This document shows positions 1-5,542 of a stretch of 7,080 nt of DNA, one piece after another. The notes beneath the pieces are model-generated. The model saw nothing but the letters and a program-made list of their open reading frames with translations. It ran no database searches and had not been told where the DNA came from. How positions within the stretch are numbered: the stretch's first letter is position 1; every line of letters begins with the position of its first letter. This DNA is from Roseburia sp. (GTDB taxonomy: Bacteria; Bacillota; Clostridia; Lachnospirales; Lachnospiraceae), in assembly GCA_030844625.1 (NCBI GenBank), contig JAUUNJ010000129.1:1-7080 (forward strand), in the 5' to 3' direction. Made by a program: the position numbers and the translations under genes.

Positions 1-33
1 ATAACCATTACCCATAAAACAGATAATGGTTAT
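1..33 (-). terminator. Hairpin after the secreted-protein gene, probable terminator
   Basis: A perfect 10-bp inverted repeat (ATAACCATTA at 1-10, TAATGGTTAT at 24-33) with a 13-nt loop lies 13 bp past the stop of the minus-strand gene that ends at 47. The position suits an intrinsic terminator, but the U-tract that would follow on the minus strand lies outside the window. On the plus strand a weak T-rich run (CTTTCTT) follows, so it could also serve a plus-strand transcript or work in both directions. Confidence 0.5.
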
Positions 34-46
34 CTTTCTTAGCATT

Positions 47-1027
47 TTAAAAATCAAATGTCACATATGACCACACTTGTTTTGATTTATTCTTTTTACT
101 CGGTGTAATCGTCAATCCGACTTCCTTTTTTGTATTTGCTGAAAGAGAAACAGAAATACTTAAAGACTTCCATGTATGAATATAATATGAATTAATTGTT
201 CTTCCATTCTTTGGCTTTCCCTTACATGTAGTTACTAACATGCAAGAATCCATTTGAGATAATCCTAAAGGATCATCTTTGACTTCATATTTTACATAAT
301 GTGATCCACCATCACATCGACTATAGTCCGTTCCATTTACAGCCTTATGATTATGGGTATAACTAACGGATAATTTGTCCTTTTGTAAGGTAAGTGATTT
401 TGGAATTGCCTGCAATATGTAATCCATTCCTGCATCAGGATATCCTTCTCCTCCTGTAAAGGAGTTTGATGTCCAGTCTCCTGAAGAATAACATTCATAA
501 TTATATTTACCATTAGAATCAGCTTTTCCAATTCTTATTATAAAAGTAAAAAACAAAAAATGTGATTTAAATGCACATGATTTATCTCCACTCTCACACT
601 TAGAAGAAACTGCACCTGCTGTTTTTATTGCATTTTCATCTTCTTGTTCATATTCATCTGTCACTTCCCAACTTCCGTCAGAATCAATTTCAACCGGATA
701 TTCTGTATATGCAAAAGCCTTACAATCTCCATCTGACATAAATGCTTTACATAATGTTTTTTCGACATTTTGGTAATTGTCTACTATGTAATCAATTCTT
801 TCTCTGGCTTCTTTTGACTTTTTTGTCTCTTTTCTTCCCAACCCCTTCTTTTCTGTAACTTTAATATGAGAATTTAAACCAACTGCCACATTAACCTTAT
901 CAAAATTTATTTGACAATGTTTTCCTTCATTTTCTATTTCAGCAGAATCTGCCATAACAAAAGAATTCTGACTTGTTAGCAATGCCAACGACATTATAAA
1001 TGATATAAACAATCTTCCTCTTTTCAT
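47..1027 (-). CDS. Exported cysteine-rich protein of unknown function
   Basis: This encodes 326 residues that I do not recognise as any family. The N-terminus is a clear Sec signal peptide: MKRGR, a hydrophobic core at about residues 6-19, and a plausible cleavage after A26 (VMA|DS). No lipobox, LPXTG motif or repeat is visible. One hydrophobic stretch (HFLFFTFIIRI, about 156-166) is too short and too charged at its edges to be a confident membrane span; it is more likely a buried beta strand. The mature part has nine cysteines (38, 93, 102, 144, 151, 179, 238, 262, 268). Several are closely spaced (93/102, 144/151, 262/268), which suggests disulfides in an extracellular protein. The C-terminal third (about 210-326) alternates polar and hydrophobic residues like a beta sandwich. 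The ATG is supported by AAGGAG eight bases upstream. The gene stands alone, next to an IS relic, with no partner that hints at a role. Confidence 0.8.
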   Translation of the reverse strand: MKRGRLFISFIMSLALLTSQNSFVMADSAEIENEGKHCQINFDKVNVAVGLNSHIKVTEKKGLGRKETKKSKEARERIDYIVDNYQNVEKTLCKAFMSDGDCKAFAYTEYPVEIDSDGSWEVTDEYEQEDENAIKTAGAVSSKCESGDKSCAFKSHFLFFTFIIRIGKADSNGKYNYECYSSGDWTSNSFTGGEGYPDAGMDYILQAIPKSLTLQKDKLSVSYTHNHKAVNGTDYSRCDGGSHYVKYEVKDDPLGLSQMDSCMLVTTCKGKPKNGRTINSYYIHTWKSLSISVSLSANTKKEVGLTITPSKKNKSKQVWSYVTFDF

Positions 1028-1270
1028 GCTTTACTCTCCTTAGTTTTAAATAATTGGGATTTCAACAGCTGACTTTCCCACTTCTTTTATTTTGATATAT
1101 ACTAATCTGAAAATACTTTCATGTATAGTATTAATAACCAAACAAAAGAAAACGGTATAAATAATATATGCACACTTTTTTTCAATCAACGGATTCTGCA
1201 TATTCGAGGTGAATTTCTACTCATTCGGTCAAATTCTAAATAATTTATGCAAGAAACCGAAACATTTTTT
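1028..1270. other. AT-rich intergenic region before the IS relic
   Basis: Together with the relic up to 1642, this is more than 600 bases without a full-length gene. Between 1028 and about 1270 I see the ribosome binding site and candidate promoter of the secreted-protein gene, plus a weak 6-bp inverted repeat (GAATTT 1211-1216, AAATTC 1231-1236). I see no credible reading frame, tRNA or other RNA gene. Confidence 0.5.
1161..1189 (-). promoter_or_regulatory. Candidate promoter for the secreted-protein gene
   Basis: On the minus strand, TTGATT (1184-1189) and TATTAT (1161-1166) are separated by exactly 17 bp, a reasonable sigma-A-type promoter. Transcription would begin near 1154, leaving a leader of roughly 125 nt before the ATG at 1027. 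The long leader and AT-rich background make this a candidate only. I saw no riboswitch-like architecture in the leader. Confidence 0.35.
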
Positions 1271-1284
1271 ACCAACATAATCAT

Positions 1285-1373
1285 GCGGCTATAAGCCTGT
1301 GTTACCAGCCACCTCTAAAGAGGCATTGAATGGTCCGCCAGCCGCTTTACACCCCTCAGGCTAGCCCTGAAGG
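1285..1373 (-). repeat. Palindrome-rich right-end remnant of the IS200-like element
   Basis: Several small palindromes are packed here. They are GGCT-ATA-AGCC (1287-1297), CCTCT-AA-AGAGG (1312-1323), a GCGGCT/AGCCGC pair (1285-1290 with 1340-1345), and a stem at 1353-1373 with loop CTAGC. The last stem is fully paired on the minus strand if one G-U wobble is allowed, but has a C/A mismatch on the plus strand, which suggests it evolved as a minus-strand RNA or DNA fold. On the plus strand it is followed by a run of T, so it could also stop plus-strand transcripts. Confidence 0.5.
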
Positions 1374-1465
1374 ACTTTTTTATTTACCTTTCTTCTAAAT
1401 TTGGGTGCAAACACTATATGATACTTACATTTCCACTTAGTATGTGCTAAACTATTCTTATCCAT
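1361..1465 (-). pseudogene. tnpA: N-terminal stump of IS200-family transposase TnpA
   Basis: The frame reads 34 codons then TAG. It opens MDKNSLAHTKWKCKYHIVFA and continues PKFRRK, the characteristic start of IS200/IS605 TnpA, a small HUH-type Y1 transposase acting on single-stranded DNA. The HUH motif, catalytic tyrosine and all later conserved parts are absent. After about residue 28 the frame enters right-end DNA and adds a non-native VLQG tail before the stop. The start is firm: AGGAGGT lies eight bases upstream. The product cannot be catalytic. Deletion rather than simple truncation is inferred because end-region sequence follows the break directly. Confidence 0.85.
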
Positions 1466-1472
1466 CTTGGAT

Positions 1473-1529
1473 ACCTCCTTTGATTTTTAGTACGGTTGGC
1501 GAACCTATACTTATTATATCAAAGGAGGT
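1473..1529 (-). promoter_or_regulatory. tnpA leader: RBS-sequestering inverted repeat
   Basis: A perfect 12-bp inverted repeat (arms 1473-1484 and 1518-1529) flanks a 33-nt loop just upstream of the tnpA start. The downstream arm contains the AAAGGAGGT ribosome binding site, so pairing in the mRNA would bury it. RBS sequestration by a leader hairpin is known for IS200, where translation is strongly repressed. A TATAAT (1513-1518, minus strand) overlaps the upstream arm and could be the -10 box; the matching -35 is poor (TTCAAG-like). If transcription starts downstream of that box, the upstream arm would be missing from such transcripts and only read-through RNA would form the hairpin. The physical repeat is certain; its function is inferred. 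Confidence 0.6.
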
Positions 1530-1560
1530 TTTTACTTGAAGCTAAAGCTCGTTGGGAACA

Positions 1561-1577
1561 CCCCTGCATAGCAGGGG
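1561..1577. repeat. Left-end hairpin of the IS200-like element
   Basis: A perfect 7-bp stem, CCCCTGC/GCAGGGG, has an ATA loop. Its position about 95 bases upstream of the tnpA start fits the subterminal left-end palindrome bound by TnpA. It lies 23 bp from the terminator of the neighbouring operon, so the element seems to have landed just beyond that terminator. Confidence 0.6.
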
Positions 1578-1600
1578 GGTTTATTGGTCTTAAACCAAAA

Positions 1601-1631
1601 AGACAAATGTTTTCATCAAAAACATTTGTCT
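1601..1631 (-). terminator. Intrinsic terminator of the iscS-iscU-nadA-mnmA operon
   Basis: A perfect 13-bp inverted repeat (1601-1613 and 1619-1631, 5-nt loop) begins 11 bases past the mnmA stop. On the minus strand it is followed by TTTTT. The long stem, short loop and U-tract make a convincing Rho-independent terminator. Confidence 0.85.
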
Positions 1632-1642
1632 CTCTATAAAAA

Positions 1643-2743
1643 TCATTTCTCTGTTTCGTTTACTTCACTGATGGTTCCGCCGCCTAACACAACATCACCG
1701 TCGTACAGTACCACCGACTGTCCCTTTGTTATAGCTCTCTGCGGCTGTTCAAAAACAACTTTTACGCTACCATCCTCAAGTACCGTGGCAACAGCCTTTG
1801 CCAGCTCCTGATGATAACGGGTTCTTCCGCTGACTTCAATTGGCTCTTCCGGTGCTTCTCCCGATATCCAGTTAAAATCGTTTGCAATCAGTTCTGACTT
1901 AAACAGATCTTTATTTCTTCCCACAACTACTTCATTGGTCTCAGGTCTTATCTCACATACATAATGCTTTCCCGGCTCAGATACTACCACACCTTTTCTC
2001 TGTCCTATTGTATATCTATAATAACCAAAATGCTTTCCTATCACGTTACCATTCAAGTCCAAAAAATTACCCGGTCCGATTTTTTGACCTGTATATTTCT
2101 CAATAAACTTTTTATGATTTCCATCCGGTATAAAGCAGATATCCTGACTGTCATGTTTACCGGCATTTACCAGACCGCTCTCTGCTGCTTTTTTTCTGAT
2201 TTCCTCTTTCGTATAATCTCCCAGAGGAAAGACAGTATGCGCAAGCTGCTCCTGTGTCATATGGTATAAAACATAACTCTGATCTTTAGTTTCATCCACA
2301 CCTTTTAAAAGCTGATACTTTTTTGTCTCCTCGTCGTACCTTATTCTTGCATAATGTCCTGTTACAATGACATCACATTCCTGCTCCTGCGCCCGCCTGT
2401 ATAATTCTCTGAATTTTAAATCCCTGTTACAGTCAATACATGTATTAGGTGTCATTCCACACTTGTAGCAATTTACAAATTTGTCTATTACTTTTTCTTT
2501 AAATTCACTTTTAAAATTAAAGACATAATACGGAAATCCCAGCTTATATGCGACGCTTCTGGCATCTTCTATGTCACTTAAAGAACAGCACGTTTTTTCC
2601 TTGGATATATTGATATCCTCATTATCATAAAGTTTCATCGTAACTCCTATAGGACTATATCCCTGTTCTTTCATAAAAATCGCTGCCACACTGCTGTCCA
2701 CACCACCGCTCATTGCTATTAATGCTTTTTTCATTTGATCCAT
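1643..2743 (-). CDS. mnmA: tRNA-specific 2-thiouridylase MnmA
   Basis: MnmA adenylates U34 of the Lys, Glu and Gln tRNAs and puts sulfur at C2, giving the s2U core of mnm5s2U; in the cytoplasm the sulfur comes from IscS, directly or by relay. At 366 residues it has the usual length. Visible motifs are the PP-loop SGGVDSS (12-18) for ATP, TGHYAR (128-133), and the catalytic cysteine region DSQDICFIPDG with C203. By alignment with E. coli, C105 (CIDCN) and C203 match the catalytic pair Cys102/Cys199. C102 occupies the place of E. coli Asp99, giving a CxxC plus C set that could bind an Fe-S cluster. Extra cysteines C92xxC95 lie close by. The usual GGTI motif near the C-terminus is at 355-358. 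A second ATG at codon 4 (2734) gives the common MKKALIAMSGG start and better spacing from AGGCGAG, so the real start may be there. It is the last gene of the operon, 29 bp after nadA. Confidence 0.95.
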   Translation of the reverse strand: MDQMKKALIAMSGGVDSSVAAIFMKEQGYSPIGVTMKLYDNEDINISKEKTCCSLSDIEDARSVAYKLGFPYYVFNFKSEFKEKVIDKFVNCYKCGMTPNTCIDCNRDLKFRELYRRAQEQECDVIVTGHYARIRYDEETKKYQLLKGVDETKDQSYVLYHMTQEQLAHTVFPLGDYTKEEIRKKAAESGLVNAGKHDSQDICFIPDGNHKKFIEKYTGQKIGPGNFLDLNGNVIGKHFGYYRYTIGQRKGVVVSEPGKHYVCEIRPETNEVVVGRNKDLFKSELIANDFNWISGEAPEEPIEVSGRTRYHQELAKAVATVLEDGSVKVVFEQPQRAITKGQSVVLYDGDVVLGGGTISEVNETEK

Positions 2744-2772
2744 CTCGCCTATCTTTTATTATTTAGACCAAT

Positions 2773-3684
2773 CTAACCTAATTGAATCATTTCGTCAATA
2801 CATTTTTTTGCTTTTATTCTTTTTCCCTCCTCCATATTGATTTCAAATCCTCCAATACCTTTGCAGCAATTAAGCACATCCGTCAATGTTGTGACTTTCA
2901 TATTATGGCAAACGCAGTCTTTTGATAACGGATAAAATCTCTTATCCGGACATTCCATTTGCAAATGTGTAACAATGCTGTTCTCTGTTCCTATAATAAA
3001 TTCTTTGGCATCACTCTGCTTCGCATAATTCATAATTCCTGTGGTAGAACCTACATAATCTGCCATTTCCACCACTTCCGGTTTGCATTCTGGATGTACC
3101 AGAAATTTGGCATTTTTCCATCTTGCCTTTGCTTTTTCCACATCCTTACGCTCCATTCTTGCATGAGTGGGACATCCCCCGGACAACAGCTTAAATGTTT
3201 TATCCGGAATCTGTTTTGCAACCCAGTCTCCAAGATTACAGTCCGGGATAAATAGAATTTTATCATTCTTTATCTTATTACAAATAGTAACTGCCGAAGA
3301 AGAGGTTACGCACACATCACATATTGTCTTCAACTGGCTGGTAGTATTGATATATGCCACCACAGTATAATCGGGATAGCACTCCTTTACCTGCTCAATA
3401 ATATCCTTATCCATCATTTCTGCCATGGGACAGCCTGCATCCTCGTTGGCAAGTAAAACTTTTTTATCCGGTGACAAAATTTTGACCGTCTCAGCCATAA
3501 ACTTAACACCGCACATAATCACTGTCTTATTTTTCGTCTCCGCTGCTTTTACTGATAATGCAAAACTATCTCCGGTAAAATCAGCCACCTCCAGAATCTC
3601 AGGATTCTGATAGCAGTGTGCCAGAATACAAATATCCTTTTCTTTCTTCAGTTCAAGAATTTCTTCCTGTATATCTCTAATCAT
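2773..3684 (-). CDS. nadA: Quinolinate synthase NadA
   Basis: NadA condenses iminoaspartate with dihydroxyacetone phosphate to give quinolinate, the first committed ring of de novo NAD synthesis, using an oxygen-sensitive [4Fe-4S] cluster. The 303 residues match the short, three-domain form known from Thermotoga. Expected cluster ligands are C85 (AGCPMA), C200 (HPEC) and C259 (CVCHNMK), by alignment to Thermotoga C81, C168 and C254. Substrate-site motifs are ILAHCYQ (H23), GDS (S40), YINTT (111-115), TSSSAV (127-132) and YVGSTTG (210-216). The protein has 17 cysteines, more than needed for one cluster; C24 stands where Thermotoga has Asn. It starts 16 bp after iscU stops; GAGGA lies just upstream but close to the ATG. 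No nadB or nadC is in the window, so iminoaspartate must come from a gene elsewhere. Its place after iscU fits its need for cluster delivery. Confidence 0.96.
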   Translation of the reverse strand: MIRDIQEEILELKKEKDICILAHCYQNPEILEVADFTGDSFALSVKAAETKNKTVIMCGVKFMAETVKILSPDKKVLLANEDAGCPMAEMMDKDIIEQVKECYPDYTVVAYINTTSQLKTICDVCVTSSSAVTICNKIKNDKILFIPDCNLGDWVAKQIPDKTFKLLSGGCPTHARMERKDVEKAKARWKNAKFLVHPECKPEVVEMADYVGSTTGIMNYAKQSDAKEFIIGTENSIVTHLQMECPDKRFYPLSKDCVCHNMKVTTLTDVLNCCKGIGGFEINMEEGKRIKAKKCIDEMIQLG

Positions 3685-3700
3685 ACCTTCCTCTTCACTC

Positions 3701-4075
3701 TTAATTCTTCACCCTACTGTGATAATCATCTATTGCCGCTTTAATCGCTTCCTCTGCCAGCACGGAACAGTGCAATTTGTGTGCCGGAAGTCCATCCAGA
3801 GCTTCGGCCACTGCTTTGTTTGTAAGCTCCAGTGCTTCATCAACCGGCTTGCCTTTAATCAGTTCTGTTGCCATGGAACTGCTGGCAATGGCGGAACCAC
3901 AGCCAAATGTATTAAACTTTACATCTGTTATAATGTCATCATCAACTTTTATATATATTTTCATTATATCACCACATTTTGCATTGCCAACTTCACCAAT
4001 TCCGTCAGCATCTTCAATTTTTCCTACATTTCGCGGATTCATAAAATGATCCATTACTTTTTCACTATATAACAT
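3701..4075 (-). CDS. iscU: Fe-S cluster scaffold protein IscU (NifU N-terminal type)
   Basis: IscU is the cytoplasmic scaffold on which sulfur from IscS and iron form [2Fe-2S] or [4Fe-4S] clusters for transfer to apo-proteins. From the chosen start it has 124 residues, a single IscU/NifU-N domain. The three ligand cysteines are present: C34 in NAKCGD with D36, C59 in FGCGSA, and C103 in LHCSVLA, preceded by H102 as in E. coli IscU. The HscA-binding LPPVK motif of proteobacteria is degenerate here (LPAHK, 97-101), consistent with clostridial systems lacking HscA. I chose ATG 4073-4075 rather than the upstream in-frame ATG at 4102, because AAAGGAG sits nine bases before it and MLYSEKVMDHFMNPRNVG is the standard family start. 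This start overlaps the end of iscS by 11 bp, suggesting translational coupling. Confidence 0.95.
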   Translation of the reverse strand: MLYSEKVMDHFMNPRNVGKIEDADGIGEVGNAKCGDIMKIYIKVDDDIITDVKFNTFGCGSAIASSSMATELIKGKPVDEALELTNKAVAEALDGLPAHKLHCSVLAEEAIKAAIDDYHSRVKN

Positions 4076-5252
4076 GTTCAATTTCTCCTTTCTCAAGTTC
4101 ATCCCATACCGGTGATATTCCTCTTAAATATTCCACAACTTTTTCCACTTCTTCTATTATATAATCAACTTCTTTCTCTGTGTTCTCCTCACTTAATGTC
4201 AATCTTAACGAACCATGGGCCACTTCATGAGGTCTGCCAATTGCCAGAAGTACATGACTCGGATCAAGGGAACCGGATGTACATGCCGATCCGGAGGATG
4301 CGGCAATTCCTTTACTGTCCAAAAGCAGCAAAAGTGATTCTCCCTCAATTCCTTCAAAACAGAAATTTACATTTCCCGGCAATCTTTTTTCTCTGTCACC
4401 ATTTAAAACAGAATGACTAATTTTCGAAAGCCCCTCTATCAGTCTGTCCCTAAGACCAGACACTTTTTTTTGACTTTTTTCTATATTTGATACTGCTTCC
4501 TTTAATGCCGCAGCCATCCCGATAATAGCAGGAAGATTTTCCGTACCGGCTCTCTTTCCTCTTTCCTGGGCACCGCCTTCTATAATATTTGAAAGCGGAA
4601 TCTTCTTTTTCGCATAAAGCACCCCTACCCCTTTAGGGCCATGGAATTTATGGGCTGAAAGCGATAACATATCTATGTTCTGTTCATTTACATCTATATT
4701 AATATGTCCTACCGCCTGAACAGCATCTGTGTGGAAAATCACACCTTTCTCATGGCATATCTGCCCTATTTCTTTTATCGGCTGTAATGTTCCGATTTCA
4801 TTATTTGCATACATAATAGTTACTAATGCTGTATCTTCTCTGATTGCATTTTCAACAGCTTTCCAATCGACAATTCCTTTTTCTCCCACATCAAGGAGTG
4901 TCACTTCAAATCCATCCTTTGCCAGTTTGTCCAATGTGTGAAGTACTGCATGATGCTCTATTTTCGTAGAAATTATATGTTTCTTTCCCTTTAATGCACC
5001 AAATCTTGCTGCCGAAACAATCGCCTGATTGTCTGCCTCACTTCCTCCCGATGTAAAATAGATATCTTTAAAGTCAGCTCCCAGACACTCTGCCACTTCC
5101 ATTCTTGCGGTAAGAAGTTTCTCTGCTGCTTTCTGCCCTATAGTGTGTAAACTTGACGGGTTTCCATAAACTTCTTTCATAGCTTCCGTCATTGCACAAA
5201 GTGCAGTATTACTCATTTTTGTTGTTGCTGCATTATCTGCATATATATACAT
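4065..5252 (-). CDS. iscS: Cysteine desulfurase IscS/NifS
   Basis: This PLP enzyme converts L-cysteine to alanine and carries the sulfur as a persulfide for IscU, MnmA and other acceptors. The 395 residues are typical of group I desulfurases. Key residues seen: DNAATT (6-11), TSGGSEADN (67-75), H101 in EHHAV stacking on PLP, N151 (YANNEIG), D176 and Q179 (HTDAVQ), the Schiff-base K202 in SAHKFHGPKG, RAGTEN (234-239), and the mobile loop with active-site C324 in SSGSACTSGSLDPSHVL. R350 (GSLRLTLS) matches the substrate carboxylate-binding arginine. AGGAGG lies ten bases before the ATG. It is the first gene of the operon, about 32 nt from the predicted transcription start, and its last 11 bp overlap iscU. 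The gene could equally be called nifS; with no nitrogenase genes here a housekeeping role is inferred. No iscR is present in the window. Confidence 0.95.
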   Translation of the reverse strand: MYIYADNAATTKMSNTALCAMTEAMKEVYGNPSSLHTIGQKAAEKLLTARMEVAECLGADFKDIYFTSGGSEADNQAIVSAARFGALKGKKHIISTKIEHHAVLHTLDKLAKDGFEVTLLDVGEKGIVDWKAVENAIREDTALVTIMYANNEIGTLQPIKEIGQICHEKGVIFHTDAVQAVGHINIDVNEQNIDMLSLSAHKFHGPKGVGVLYAKKKIPLSNIIEGGAQERGKRAGTENLPAIIGMAAALKEAVSNIEKSQKKVSGLRDRLIEGLSKISHSVLNGDREKRLPGNVNFCFEGIEGESLLLLLDSKGIAASSGSACTSGSLDPSHVLLAIGRPHEVAHGSLRLTLSEENTEKEVDYIIEEVEKVVEYLRGISPVWDELEKGEIEHVI

Positions 5253-5270
5253 TTTATTATCGCCTCCTAT

Positions 5271-5291
5271 TTCCTATCTTTTTCATAGGAA
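5271..5291. promoter_or_regulatory. Operator-like palindrome at the iscS transcription start
   Basis: TTCCTAT-CTTTTTC-ATAGGAA is a 21-bp perfect dyad (7-bp arms, 7-bp spacer). It touches the -10 box (5291-5296) and covers the predicted start site near 5284. Because transcription would begin between the arms, the mRNA cannot fold it into a full hairpin, so a DNA-binding repressor site is more likely than an RNA element. I cannot name the regulator. It does not resemble the E. coli IscR type 1 site as I know it. Confidence 0.4.
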
Positions 5292-5319
5292 TTATAACGC
5301 CATCCTTCTGTTTTGTAAA
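5291..5319 (-). promoter_or_regulatory. Promoter of the iscS-iscU-nadA-mnmA operon
   Basis: On the minus strand TTTACA (-35, 5314-5319) and a consensus TATAAT (-10, 5291-5296) are separated by exactly 17 bp. This is a near-ideal sigma-A promoter, with transcription expected near 5284 and a short leader of about 32 nt before iscS. The leader is too short for a riboswitch. Confidence 0.8.
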
Positions 5320-5464
5320 TAGTTTTTTATTATCTTCTTAAATAAAAAGCATAAAACTGTCTTTAACAATCACATAAGCCCATTAATAAAGAAAAGTTTA
5401 TTATATATGGTAATATTTTTTACATGTTTATTACATAACAATATTTGGATATTACACAAACGTC

Positions 5465-5493
5465 TTGACAAATTACATTTTTTTTGGCATCAT
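5465..5493 (+). promoter_or_regulatory. Promoter of the SleB-type hydrolase gene
   Basis: A perfect -35 box TTGACA (5465-5470) is followed after 17 bp by CATCAT (5488-5493), a four-of-six match to TATAAT. The spacer contains a run of nine T. Transcription would start near 5500, giving a leader of about 43 nt. This promoter and the iscS promoter are divergent, about 145 bp apart, in an AT-rich intergenic region of 290 bp. Confidence 0.6.
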
Positions 5494-5542
5494 TAATAAC
5501 CGTAACATCTGCGTAATATTTTTGTAACAGACGGAGGCTATT

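Larger units (their letters stand above)
1270..1580 (-). mobile_element. Decayed IS200/IS605-family element, internally deleted
   Basis: In minus-strand order the segment holds four parts: a perfect 7-bp hairpin (CCCCTGC-ATA-GCAGGGG, 1561-1577) typical of IS200/IS605 left ends; a structured leader; the start of a TnpA gene; and a structured block at about 1285-1373 with several small palindromes, which I take for the right-end region. An intact TnpA of this family is about 130-155 residues, but here only about 28 native codons remain before the sequence jumps to the end region, so roughly 100 or more codons have been lost. No matching terminal hairpin is visible on the right side, so that tip may also be gone. 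Family members move as single strands, recognise subterminal hairpins, and leave no terminal inverted repeats or target duplications; none are seen here. No TnpB gene is present. The outer limits are approximate. Confidence 0.75.

Noticed and set aside
1028..1360. Hidden small gene or RNA gene between the secreted-protein gene and the IS relic
   Set aside because: No tRNA cloverleaf, no frame with a good ribosome binding site and no strong conserved fold could be seen outside the IS-derived palindromes.
1561..1577. GC-rich hairpin as the terminator of the mnmA operon
   Set aside because: The 13-bp stem with U-tract at 1601-1631 is nearer to the mnmA stop and fits better. The GC hairpin lies where an IS200 left-end palindrome is expected.
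3777..4049. Open frames on the plus strand opposite iscU, and similar ones opposite mnmA, nadA and iscS
   Set aside because: They mirror conserved genes on the other strand, have no suitable ribosome binding site that I can see, and read as low-complexity protein.
5253..5542. Riboswitch or T-box in the divergent intergenic region
   Set aside because: The predicted leaders are only about 32 and 43 nt, and no conserved aptamer or terminator fold is visible.
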